DNA of 57,625 nt, from the NCBI RefSeq assembly GCF_021530995.1, contig NZ_JADYTF010000005.1, positions 1 through 57,625 on the forward strand. The letters run 5' to 3'. The DNA comes from Bacteroides caecigallinarum. GTDB taxonomy: Bacteria > Bacteroidota > Bacteroidia > Bacteroidales > Bacteroidaceae. Made by a program: the position numbers and the translations under genes. This document shows positions 24,041 through 32,347 of this stretch, piece by piece (positions within the stretch are counted from its first letter, which is position 1; each line of letters starts with the position of its first letter). A model generated the notes under the pieces. It had not been told where the DNA came from. It saw nothing but the letters and a program-made list of their open reading frames with translations, and made no database searches.

Positions 24041-24775
24041 TTACCAAACCATTACAGGCATGTGGTCGGAGAACTTTCCCCACATTACCGGATGCTGTTC
24101 GTCTCCGGATAATTTCACCACGCCCGCATGTACATAATTAAAAAGTTCTTTGGCCGTTATGATGCGGTCTCTGTTGGTGTCTGCTCCTCCCCGCAGTCCC
24201 CGCTGAAGGTAGGTAGTAAAGAAACCGTTCTCCATGTCGCGCCGTTCAATGGATACTTCGTCGCTTCGGGATGAAAGGAACAGCATGACATTGGCTTTTT
24301 GGGCTGCCGCAATGGCATTGCCGGAATTTTTTCCAGGAGTCCGGATTTTTCCGGCATAGCAGGCGTCCGCAAATATCATCTTGTTCTTGCATTTGCTTTT
24401 CGCCATGGCTTTACGCACCTTGTCGTAACTCAACAGTTTGTCGTAGGCGGAAAAGCCTCCGGGGTAGCCATGTCCGCTGAAGAAAAATACCACAATGTCG
24501 TTGGTGCCGGCTTTCTTGAAAGTTTCTTGCAACGCTTTCAGGATGTTGGCGGCAGTGGCCTGTTGGTTGAGCAGTTGCTTGTATATGGCATTGCTGTTCT
24601 TGCTGTATAGCCAGGATATGGTCTTGGCATCATTGACCGGCAACTTCAAATCTTGTTTGGTTCCCGGATAGTCTGATATGCCTACCGAGACCAGATACAC
24701 CTTGGCCGAAGCCATGGAGCAAAGCCCCAGTAGGAACAGGGTGAGCGTAAAGACGATTTTAGCCTTCATATACAT
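24041..24775 (-). CDS. exported caspase-like peptidase (C14 family)
   Basis: 244 residues (242 if the third codon is the start). Residues 1-24 are a signal peptide (LTLFLLGLCSMASA), so the enzyme is periplasmic or secreted. The caspase fold shows the strand YLVSVGISDYP, the catalytic His in FFFSGHGYPGG (H102) and the catalytic Cys in IFADACYAGKI (C139). Such metacaspase-like enzymes cut after basic residues in many cases; specificity is not known here. The C-terminal DTNRDRIITAKELFNYVHAG segment has a calcium-loop-like run of acidic residues. The gene overlaps the preceding membrane protein gene by 17 bp and lies within the kinase locus, a pairing that suggests regulated proteolysis. Confidence 0.9.
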   Translation of the reverse strand: MYMKAKIVFTLTLFLLGLCSMASAKVYLVSVGISDYPGTKQDLKLPVNDAKTISWLYSKNSNAIYKQLLNQQATAANILKALQETFKKAGTNDIVVFFFSGHGYPGGFSAYDKLLSYDKVRKAMAKSKCKNKMIFADACYAGKIRTPGKNSGNAIAAAQKANVMLFLSSRSDEVSIERRDMENGFFTTYLQRGLRGGADTNRDRIITAKELFNYVHAGVVKLSGDEQHPVMWGKFSDHMPVMVW

Positions 24776-25688
24776 TGTTGTCGTTATAGTTTATGTAATC
24801 GGGTTCGTCAGTCGAGGCATACAGGTTGGCGTTAGGGTCGGGGCCGGTGAAACCGCCTAAGTCGTCGACAGTCAGGTTCTGGTCGGTGATGTCGATAATC
24901 TCATCGTCGGTGATTTCTCCGTCAGAGTTCGTGTCCGTGGCCATGAAGTCGAAAACCTGGTCTTCGTCTACGTCAATGAGAACAACGTCTTGTCCTTCCA
25001 CCGATACCACACCGATGTTTGCTTCGTAATCGTCGTCATGAACCACGCCCAGTACTTCCACTTCGTCGTCCTGTCCGCCCCCCATGGACTCGTCCGTGGC
25101 ATAAGCCTGTACTTCATCTTCCGGTTGGGTATGGCTTGTGTACTGTGCCTGCCCGGTTTCTACGGTTCCCGTTATTTCGGAAGAGTCATCAGCGGATGCT
25201 GAATTGGCGGTCCATGCGAAATGCTCATTGTAATCCCCTTGTTCTTCAGCGGTCATGTTGTCCCACTCTTCTGCCGTGTAGGTGTTGTACAGATTGCCGT
25301 GCCACTCGAATACGCCACCCGGTCCTACTTCCGCCCGTGCGGCGGCAAAGGCTTGTGAGAATGACATGTCATCATCTACACAGGTAGCCATTGAGATGTT
25401 TTCGTCTACGATGGGAGTAGGTTCCGGTTCGGGAGTAGGAGAGGGTGGAGTCGTGTGTGGCGCGACAGCTTCATCAGGATTTGCAGCGCCGGTAAAGAGT
25501 GTGGAAGCAGCCCCGAACAGGATGCCTACACCACCGCTTACCGCAACCTTCTTCCACATACCTCCTTTGGTCTTAGTTTGGGGTGTCTCCTTCTCCTTTG
25601 TCTGAGTCTCTTTCTGTTTGTCGGAGGACATCGTTTCGTCAAACTGGGTTTTTTCGTTGCTGTCGTAAACTGTATCTTCGGTATTCAT
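24759..25688 (-). CDS. single-pass membrane protein with TxxD sites and EF-like repeat
   Basis: 309 residues, family not named by me. The cytosolic N-terminus has TEDTVYD and EKTQFD, i.e. T6/D9 and T14/D17. A transmembrane helix (about 50-70, VAVSGGVGILFGAASTLF) follows a Lys-rich stretch, giving an N-in topology. Periplasmic part: a Pro/Glu linker, one copy of a 60-residue module (FSQAFAAARAEVGPGG, WHGNLYNTYTAEEW), and one Asp-rich module (DVDEDQVFDFMATD, NSDGEITDDEIID) with EF-hand/dockerin-like loops, then a tail with EPDYINYNDN. Sister of the 27293-28591 and 28634-29194 genes. Probably a kinase target. Confidence 0.8.
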   Translation of the reverse strand: MNTEDTVYDSNEKTQFDETMSSDKQKETQTKEKETPQTKTKGGMWKKVAVSGGVGILFGAASTLFTGAANPDEAVAPHTTPPSPTPEPEPTPIVDENISMATCVDDDMSFSQAFAAARAEVGPGGVFEWHGNLYNTYTAEEWDNMTAEEQGDYNEHFAWTANSASADDSSEITGTVETGQAQYTSHTQPEDEVQAYATDESMGGGQDDEVEVLGVVHDDDYEANIGVVSVEGQDVVLIDVDEDQVFDFMATDTNSDGEITDDEIIDITDQNLTVDDLGGFTGPDPNANLYASTDEPDYINYNDNNVYEG

Positions 25689-25828
25689 AATGCTAAGTAT
25701 TAAGAGTTAGATGATGATTTAATGTGCCAATAGGCCAATGTACTGATAATGTCGAGTTAGCGCCAATATGTATTCATGCAGCTGGACATTGATAAATAGG
25801 TCCATTAGCACATTGACATATTTTTATA

Positions 25829-26215
25829 TTATTTCTTCTCCGGCCGGTTGCCTTGCGACTGGCGCAAGCGGTTGTATTGCTGGATGAACTGTGCGGGAAG
25901 TTTGCTAGGAGTCAGTTCGGCTATTTCCAGTTCAATTTCCACCAACTGGGAGCGCAGTTCCAAACAAATGGAGTCTTGGACCAAATTCATTTTTTCCATG
26001 CTCTCTAAGGATACGCCTTCGATTGACTGATTTCTTTTGCGATCCTCTATTTCAATCTTTCTCTGAATGTCTGCTTGGCGGTTCTTTAGTTCGTTGAGAC
26101 GAAGAGCTGTCAACGTGGAGTCCGCCTTGGAGACGTTTTGCGCAGAGGTTGTGCTGGGCATTACAAAGCTTGCCGCAGCTATAACCAAAAGTGTAATAAG
26201 GCTGCTCTTAATCAT
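25829..26215 (-). CDS. exported coiled-coil protein of unknown function
   Basis: 128 residues. Signal peptide at 1-25 (SLITLLVIAAASFVMPSTTSA), then a charged helical region (NELKNRQADIQRKIEIEDRK, QLVEIELEIAELTPS) likely to form coiled coils. No domain recognised. Overlaps the end of the LRR gene by 8 bp, so it is cotranscribed. A 140-bp gap with no obvious promoter separates it from the next gene; that gap has AT-rich repeats such as GTGCCAATAGGCCAATGTAC. Confidence 0.65.
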   Translation of the reverse strand: MIKSSLITLLVIAAASFVMPSTTSAQNVSKADSTLTALRLNELKNRQADIQRKIEIEDRKRNQSIEGVSLESMEKMNLVQDSICLELRSQLVEIELEIAELTPSKLPAQFIQQYNRLRQSQGNRPEKK

Positions 26216-27272
26216 AATCGTTGAAATTTTTGAGTCCTTTAATGTTTTTAGCTTGAGGCAGCGAGGCGGCTTCTACCATGTAAGGAATGCTGCCGGTTTG
26301 CGCTGATTCGGTATATTCACCCGGAGTGACGACCAACTGTTTGGCATATTCTTTCTTTGCGTCTTTGGGCACGTTTATTTTGACAGAAGGATTTGCCACT
26401 TGCAGCAGGAAGCAGGCTTGTCCGTTGTTGTAGGCAGTGGTCAAGGGAGTTTCTCCTCTGAATACAATTTCTTCCAAATCAGACATGCGGGAGGTTTCTC
26501 TGAAAGATAGAACCTGAAGGGAAGCCGGTATGTCTATGAGTGTTATGTCCGGACAGTCTATCAAAGCCCCTTGTGTAATGTCCGTTGTGCCTTCTTTTAT
26601 CTTCAGCGTTCCTTTGTAGGAGCGGGGTACACCATATAATATAGTATAGTCTTTATTGTAGAGCGCTCCTTTGTAAGCGGAAAACTTGGCGTTGTTTGCA
26701 TCCACATTCACTTCGCGAAGACTTGCGATGGATTTGAGGTTCATCACTTTCTCTACTTTAGCGGGGATGTTGACGATATGCAGAGAGTCACTCCAACGGT
26801 AGGGAGCCAGATTCAGTGTTTCCCAGTCGCTTCCGAACGAAAGGTCTTTTAAGGCCGAACATTTGAAGAAAGTGCCTTGTCCCATCTTCACGTCTCCACT
26901 GGGGAATATCACCTTGCTGAGTGCGGTACATCCTTCGAAAGCGAAGTCACCGATTTCCTTGACCGATGAAGGCAGTATCACGCCGGTCAGTTCCGTCGCT
27001 CCGCTAAACGCTTTCGGTCCGATTTTGGTAACGCTATATACCACTTTCCCGTGTTTTACCTTTGCCGGTATTTCCAGTATGCCTTCCGTTTCAGGAATAC
27101 GTACGTCGGCTATGCTTCCTTTGTAAGTCACTTCGGCTGTCTGACGGGCTTTGCTGGTGATGTTGAAGTATATCTTTTGGCCGTCAATCGTAGCCGTGAA
27201 GTCGTGGGCTGTTGCAATTAGGGTACTGACCCCTATGCACGCCATACTTATTAATAGTCTGATCTTTTTCAT
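26208..27272 (-). CDS. exported BspA-like leucine-rich repeat protein
   Basis: 354 residues. A signal peptide (residues 1-22, ending ATAHD) is followed by a short DFTATIDGQKIYFNI beta segment and then LRR_5 repeats of the Treponema/BspA type (VTKIGPKAFSGATELTGVIL, IGDFAFEGCTALSKVIFP). These bind host or bacterial proteins on the surface or in the periplasm. It lacks an anchor, so it is probably soluble. It is the only LRR protein in the locus and lies between two membrane proteins, which suits a sensing or scaffold role. Confidence 0.88.
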   Translation of the reverse strand: MKKIRLLISMACIGVSTLIATAHDFTATIDGQKIYFNITSKARQTAEVTYKGSIADVRIPETEGILEIPAKVKHGKVVYSVTKIGPKAFSGATELTGVILPSSVKEIGDFAFEGCTALSKVIFPSGDVKMGQGTFFKCSALKDLSFGSDWETLNLAPYRWSDSLHIVNIPAKVEKVMNLKSIASLREVNVDANNAKFSAYKGALYNKDYTILYGVPRSYKGTLKIKEGTTDITQGALIDCPDITLIDIPASLQVLSFRETSRMSDLEEIVFRGETPLTTAYNNGQACFLLQVANPSVKINVPKDAKKEYAKQLVVTPGEYTESAQTGSIPYMVEAASLPQAKNIKGLKNFNDYD

Positions 27273-27292
27273 AATCGTTTCGCTTAATTAAA

Positions 27293-28591
27293 TCATGCCT
27301 CGCCTGTATTTGCTCCGTTCAGATAGTCGGGACCTTCGTCTCCCATGGCTAAGTAGTTGTTCTGGTTCATGTCGGCTGCTTCTTGGAACGGTTGCATGGC
27401 AATGTTCTCTTGGGAAATGTCGGTAATCTCTCCTTCGTCCAGTTGGTTGTTTCCATTAATGTCCATAGCGATGTAGTCAGCTCTTCCGTCTATGTCTGCG
27501 TCTATTAAGATTGCGTCTTGTCCTTCTATATTCATTATTGCAACGTCCATTTGGCTGCCGTCTGCGGTAGTTACCGTTTCGTAAGAGAGAACAGTTGCCT
27601 GGGGATCATCTGTAGGAGGATTGTTGGGTGTCACCATGGCTATATTTTCTTGAGAAACATCAATTATTTCATCATCGTCCAAATGTCCGTTTGCGTTCAA
27701 ATCCATGGCCATTGCGTCAATGATGCCGTCTCGGTTGAAGTCTACTAAGATGGCTTCTTGTCCATCCACGTTTACGATGGCTACGTCCATCAAACTTCCA
27801 TCCTCACAGGTGACGGTCTCGCTATGGATTACTTCCAGCTCTGAGTCATCCTGCGGTTGTTGCGGGGTGTAGCCTGCGTTATGGCTGTTTGACGTATGAT
27901 GGGACGGAGTGGATGGAATAGGGGTGGATGCCAGTTCGGAGCTGAAGTTAGCACGTTCACCGGCTGACATCTGGTTCCATTCTTCCGCCGTAAAGGTGTT
28001 GTACAGGTTTCCGTGCCATTGGAATACGCCTCCCGAACCGACTTCGGCGCGTGCGGCTGCAAACGCTTGTGAGAAGGACATGTCATCGTCCACACAGGTT
28101 GCGACCGCAATGTCTTTGCTGGCCATGTCCACGTCAGCCTGAATAGAATCACCGGAATCGGAATTCGTCGAAGCAGCCCAGTCAAAGTGTGAATCGAATT
28201 CAGCCCGTTCTTCGGCGGAGAGTTGGTTCCACTCTTCAGCCGTATAAGTATTGTACAGATTGCCGTGCCATTCGAAGGCGCCTCCCGGTCCTACTTCGGC
28301 GCGTGCTGCGGCAAAGGCTTGTGAGAAGGACATGTTGTCATCTACGCAAGTAGCTACGGGGATGTGCTCGTCCACTTGCGGGTGTTGCGGTTCGTCCTTG
28401 CCCTCTGCCGCACTGGTGAAGAAGGTGGCTGCCGAGCCGAACAATATGCCAGTTCCGGCTCCGATGGCTACTTCTTTCCAAATCCCGTTTCTCTTGGCTG
28501 TGTTCTCGGCTTTCACTCCTTGTCCGTTGTTCTGTGTTCCGTCAAGCGTTGTTGCTTCATGAGTGTCGTAAATGGTATCTTCGGTTTTCAT
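27293..28591 (-). CDS. membrane protein with two WHGNLYNT modules and two Asp-rich repeats
   Basis: 432 residues; paralogue of the 24759-25688 protein. Cytosolic N-terminus TEDTIYDTHEATTLD has T6/D9 and T14/D17. Transmembrane helix at about 39-60 (VAIGAGTGILFGSAATFF). Two copies of the SFSQAFAAARAEVG / WHGNLYNTxTAEEW module follow (about 80-140 and 167-225). Then two Asp-rich modules (DFNRDGIIDAMAMD, NANGHLDDDEIID; DADIDGRADYIAMD, NGNNQLDEGEITD). Tail: GDEGPDYLNGAN. The loops look able to bind calcium. It probably acts as a transmembrane target or reporter of the kinases. The internal repeats suggest growth by module duplication. Confidence 0.8.
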   Translation of the reverse strand: MKTEDTIYDTHEATTLDGTQNNGQGVKAENTAKRNGIWKEVAIGAGTGILFGSAATFFTSAAEGKDEPQHPQVDEHIPVATCVDDNMSFSQAFAAARAEVGPGGAFEWHGNLYNTYTAEEWNQLSAEERAEFDSHFDWAASTNSDSGDSIQADVDMASKDIAVATCVDDDMSFSQAFAAARAEVGSGGVFQWHGNLYNTFTAEEWNQMSAGERANFSSELASTPIPSTPSHHTSNSHNAGYTPQQPQDDSELEVIHSETVTCEDGSLMDVAIVNVDGQEAILVDFNRDGIIDAMAMDLNANGHLDDDEIIDVSQENIAMVTPNNPPTDDPQATVLSYETVTTADGSQMDVAIMNIEGQDAILIDADIDGRADYIAMDINGNNQLDEGEITDISQENIAMQPFQEAADMNQNNYLAMGDEGPDYLNGANTGEA

Positions 28592-28633
28592 GATTGTTCA
28601 TTTTTGAGGGTAATACATGTTTTCGTTATTCTT

Positions 28634-29194
28634 TCAGGCCATATAGGCGTCTACATTGGCGTCATTGACGTAATCCGGAGTGTCGTGCGAAGCCAGGTAC
28701 ATGTCGTTATCCATACTTGTCGCTTCTTGTTGGAAAGGACTCATTGCAATGTTTTCGTTCGATACGTCAATCATTTCATTCTCTTCAATCTCCCCGTTCA
28801 GGTTGAGGTCGGAAGCCATTACGTCGGCCACGTTATCTCCATCCAAATCACCGATAATAACCGGTTGCCCGTCCACTGCAACTACGGCCAAGTTTGCCTG
28901 GCTGCCGTCCTCGTTGGTGACAGTCTCGTAACTGAGTACTTCCACTTGAGTATCTTCCGGAGTGGATGAAGGTTCCGGCTGGGCCGGTTCATGCTGGTTT
29001 TCTTGCTGATGAACGGGTTCGGCCACAAATTCATCATTTGCAGATGGCGTTGTGATGGTTTCCTGGTTCGTCACTTCTGCCGCATTAACTTCTTGTGCAA
29101 TTACATTAGCTCCTACCACACCTACGGCTGCGCCTGCGACAGAGCTAGCTCCTGTCGCTACATTTTCCTTGATTTTACGCTCTTTCTTTTCCAT
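28634..29194 (-). CDS. small membrane protein with one Asp-rich repeat and PDYVN tail
   Basis: 186 residues. N-terminus basic (EKKERKIKEN), then a small-residue helix (about 13-34, ATGASSVAGAAVGVVGANVIA) that may span the membrane. A Pro/Glu/Gln linker leads to one Asp-rich module (GDLDGDNVADVMASD, NLNGEIEENEMID) and the tail DTPDYVNDANVDAYMA. It shares the last two parts with the 24759 and 27293 proteins but has neither the TxxD N-terminus nor the WHGNLYNT module. First gene after an internal promoter. Confidence 0.75.
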   Translation of the reverse strand: MEKKERKIKENVATGASSVAGAAVGVVGANVIAQEVNAAEVTNQETITTPSANDEFVAEPVHQQENQHEPAQPEPSSTPEDTQVEVLSYETVTNEDGSQANLAVVAVDGQPVIIGDLDGDNVADVMASDLNLNGEIEENEMIDVSNENIAMSPFQQEATSMDNDMYLASHDTPDYVNDANVDAYMA

Positions 29195-29226
29195 AATATA
29201 TTGTTTTTTAGTTTGTTATTCTGATG

Positions 29227-29257
29227 CAAAAGTAACTTTCTCCTCGCTTATCTCAAA
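29227..29257 (-). promoter_or_regulatory. internal promoter of the kinase locus
   Basis: On the minus strand TTTG (29254-29257), 19 bp and TACTTTTG (29227-29234) fit the full Bacteroidetes consensus. It would start near 29221, about 27 bases before the 186-residue protein gene, so the locus splits into an upstream part (LytTR, FHA, kinase) and a downstream part (all other genes). Confidence 0.75.
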
Positions 29258-29370
29258 ATCTTTTCAGGTATCCTGTATGTAATGGCGGGATTGGTACATG
29301 AAATGCTCATATAATACGATTAAACTATAAAATTGTATTAATAGTATCATTGCCGCAGATTGGCGTATCT

Positions 29371-31539
29371 CTATTTCATGTACGCCCATGCGGATTTACC
29401 TTTCCTCTTTACAAAAACAAACAACAATAATAGAGACAAATATACAGCAGTGATACTTTGCTCTACAATCCAATTATACATATTATCATTATTCTCGAAT
29501 ATTTCAAACCAATAGCCGACAAAGAGTACGAATGCTGGAAGTATGAGTCCCATTTTACGGTTTCTCCATATCAGATATAAGCTATATGTTATGACTAACA
29601 GTTCTCCGAAACCACGGCAATAATACTCTAAGTGTACATTGCTGAAAACACAGGGCAAGGCTATCAGCAACATAACCGTAGATAGAATAAGTGCACATTG
29701 TACGATTGGGTGCAAGTCTCTAAGTCGCAAGAAAGATTTGGAAACCACAGTGCCAATTTTAAAATTGGAGCACAGGATAAAGAGCCAATAATAGAGTATA
29801 ATAAACACGTATGTCTGGAAGTCGTTTCCATTACCTACGATATTCTGAATAAAAGCGACAATAAGCAGAAGGAAGATTGGTAAGATTTTATAGGCAGGTT
29901 TACCCATTATCATTCTCACAGCGAAGAATAACGTTAGCAACATACATGCTGAAGTTATTAAACTTGAAATGCCCCATTTTGAAATTTCTGAAAAAGCGAT
30001 TCCTAAAGAGAAAAGCGAAATGCCTATGAACAATAAATTTATTGTCAGACCAACGGATTTATTCTTGTTGTCCTTAATCAACCCTATTTTATTCAATGTT
30101 GCAGTATAGTTTTCCTGTTTTGTCCTTTTTAAATTTGAAGGCAGGCTGTAGGCGAGTAGTGAGAATAAAGCAGGGACTGTTGAAACGATAGAATTTCCAA
30201 AGAACTCATTGGCTGCTCTATCGTAGTTTAAGTTATTGGTAATTGTATATAATAAAGCAAAGATTAAAGGTGAGCAGGTTATCCATAATATATTTTTGCT
30301 TAGTCCAATATCGTTCAATCGGCGAAGAGCGACAGCAAGAATTGGTAACAAAGCCCATATACAACCTAAGAAAACGCATAGGAACTCACTTTTGTTATAA
30401 TTCGTAGAAGAAATCCCGACAAATAGAAGAACATCTAATATAAAGCCGATTATCCAAATGGGGATGGATATGAAAAAGGCTGTCCAAAATTCGGCACGGG
30501 TTGCGTTTCCTTTAAAATTCAGAAGGTTGGTGAACTGTAAGGCTATGCATGTTTTCAGACTTTGCACTTCCTTAGGCTTTTGTACATCAACAGGAACAAC
30601 ATCGTTGAAAGATGTTTGTTCGTCATTCGTGGTGTTATCCTGTACTGTATTGGCATGAAGCTCTTCTAAAAATTGGCGAACAGACTGTATGCGATGTTTG
30701 CAGATAGGCGCCATTGCGCTTTCTATCGCATGGATGCTTGCCGCATGTACGTTTTCCTTTTCCAAGGCTGTGGCAGGGAATCCTTCGTTGAGAATAGCGG
30801 TTGCTTCCGGAGGTCGTTTGCCAGTCAGCATTTTGAACAGTGTGGCACCCAATGCATACACGTCAAGTGTGGCGGGGAATGTGCCGTATTTCTTGAAATG
30901 TGCTTGTTCTATAGGGGCATAGCCAGGAGTGCCAAGACCGATGGTGGTACTTGACTCCGGTTCGCCGTTGTCGGTAAACTGTTTGGAAAGCCCGAAATCT
31001 ATTAAGCAATAGTGTCCGTTCGCCCGGCACATTACATTTTTAGGCTTCACATCCAGATGCAGCATTTTATGGTCGTGCATGTAAGAAAGTGCTTCGCCTA
31101 TTTCACGGGTGATTCCGATGGCCTTTTCTTCGGATATTTTCCCATGCTGTGCGATGTAATTGTCTAAATTGTTGCCTTCTACATACTCCATCACGTAATA
31201 GGAGGTTTGATTCTCATCAAATACATCGTATACTTTCACTATATTAGGATGTGAAAGTTTTGCCAGATTTTCGGCTTCCTTTCGGAATTTCCGCTTGTAG
31301 TTGGCGCAAATGCTGCCCGATGTGCCGTCTACTGAACTACCATTGGCATTACGGTTGTTGATGTCGGCCATGAAAAATTCTTTGATGGCAACTTGGGCTT
31401 CCACTTCTATCTCGCCTAATGCACCTTGGCTTTTAAATTTAGAAGTGGCTAAATAGGTAATGCCAAATGATCCTTGACCAAGCACCTTTTTGATTTTGTA
31501 TTTCCCTCCTTGTAGGAGCGTGTCATTCGGTAAATGCAT
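29371..31539 (-). CDS. Ser/Thr protein kinase with DUF805-like multi-pass membrane domain
   Basis: 722 residues. Kinase domain at about 8-300 (LGQGSFGITYLA, VAIKEFFM, HLDVKPKNVM, LIDFGLSK, GYAPIEQ), with HLD for HRD. From about 335 on the protein is hydrophobic: first a DUF805-like part (FTNLLNFKGNATRAEFW, ALRRLNDIGLS), then many more helices to about 715. No large periplasmic domain is visible, so it may sense membrane state or an integral partner. It lies 4 bp after the second FHA gene. The last stretch (about 470-722) has no family I recognise. Confidence 0.9.
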   Translation of the reverse strand: MHLPNDTLLQGGKYKIKKVLGQGSFGITYLATSKFKSQGALGEIEVEAQVAIKEFFMADINNRNANGSSVDGTSGSICANYKRKFRKEAENLAKLSHPNIVKVYDVFDENQTSYYVMEYVEGNNLDNYIAQHGKISEEKAIGITREIGEALSYMHDHKMLHLDVKPKNVMCRANGHYCLIDFGLSKQFTDNGEPESSTTIGLGTPGYAPIEQAHFKKYGTFPATLDVYALGATLFKMLTGKRPPEATAILNEGFPATALEKENVHAASIHAIESAMAPICKHRIQSVRQFLEELHANTVQDNTTNDEQTSFNDVVPVDVQKPKEVQSLKTCIALQFTNLLNFKGNATRAEFWTAFFISIPIWIIGFILDVLLFVGISSTNYNKSEFLCVFLGCIWALLPILAVALRRLNDIGLSKNILWITCSPLIFALLYTITNNLNYDRAANEFFGNSIVSTVPALFSLLAYSLPSNLKRTKQENYTATLNKIGLIKDNKNKSVGLTINLLFIGISLFSLGIAFSEISKWGISSLITSACMLLTLFFAVRMIMGKPAYKILPIFLLLIVAFIQNIVGNGNDFQTYVFIILYYWLFILCSNFKIGTVVSKSFLRLRDLHPIVQCALILSTVMLLIALPCVFSNVHLEYYCRGFGELLVITYSLYLIWRNRKMGLILPAFVLFVGYWFEIFENNDNMYNWIVEQSITAVYLSLLLLFVFVKRKGKSAWAYMK

Positions 31540-31543
31540 AAAA

Positions 31544-32332
31544 CTATTCCTCCGTCCATTGACATTTGCAATACGGACAATTTTTGTTTTGCCTTAAGAT
31601 GTTGTAGGGTTGGTTGCCTAAGAAGTGGTGGCATTTCGGGTTGGGGCATACGTACCGGTCCTGGAACTTCTCGTTCAGTTGCTCCGTCTCTTCAATGGAT
31701 TTGTCCGTGAAGCGTTTGTAAAAGCCTATAAGCATCACAACGAGCGCTATTCCAGTAAATACCAGTGCGAAAGAACGTATTTCGGGAGCTACACCTGCTA
31801 TAAGACCGCCCAACATGGAAAAAGCGATGGGAATACTTGCCAAAAGCCCGATGTTTTTTTGGCGGATTTTTATCTGTTTCAGGCTACCGCTGTAGTCATC
31901 CCATACATTCTTTAAATGTTTAATGGAGTATGGTCCGCTTCCGGTTCCAATGTTTTCACCAACACCACCTCCGCCGACGGTTAGGATTTTCTGGGCAGTG
32001 TTTATTATTTCCGTTACATTAATGCCAAATCGGTCCTTGCCCAAAGTAATGGCACTGGCCGTATCAATGCGTTTCGACATAATCTCCGTTCCATTCACAA
32101 ATGTCACATTCTGCGCTTTCAGATTGGTCAGAGTCATGTTGCCAGCTTGGTCCACTTCAATTTGACAATGCGCGACACCTTCTGCCGGCTTGCATCGGCT
32201 CACGCTGTTGGGTACTGAACTTATTTGCCCTAACGTAGCGATTTTAGGCATTCCTTTTATGGCTATCAATAATCGGCCTTGTCCCGGTTCTTTCCCGATG
32301 AGGATGGTCTTTCCTTTTAATGCGTCTGTCAT
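31544..32332 (-). CDS. FHA-like protein with two membrane helices and zinc ribbon
   Basis: 262 residues. N-terminal FHA-like domain (about 8-110: ILIGKEPGQG, SVSRCKPAEGVAHCQIEV, NVTFVNGTEI), two transmembrane helices (about 160-185 and 190-212), and a C-terminal zinc ribbon with YVCPNPKCHH and NCPYCKCQW. Both ends should face the cytosol, so it is a membrane-tethered reader of phosphothreonine. Distinct from the soluble FHA protein at 23263. Cotranscribed with the DUF805-like kinase (4-bp gap) and LytTR gene. Confidence 0.82.
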   Translation of the reverse strand: MTDALKGKTILIGKEPGQGRLLIAIKGMPKIATLGQISSVPNSVSRCKPAEGVAHCQIEVDQAGNMTLTNLKAQNVTFVNGTEIMSKRIDTASAITLGKDRFGINVTEIINTAQKILTVGGGGVGENIGTGSGPYSIKHLKNVWDDYSGSLKQIKIRQKNIGLLASIPIAFSMLGGLIAGVAPEIRSFALVFTGIALVVMLIGFYKRFTDKSIEETEQLNEKFQDRYVCPNPKCHHFLGNQPYNILRQNKNCPYCKCQWTEE

Positions 32333-32347
32333 ATGGTGTAGTTTTTA

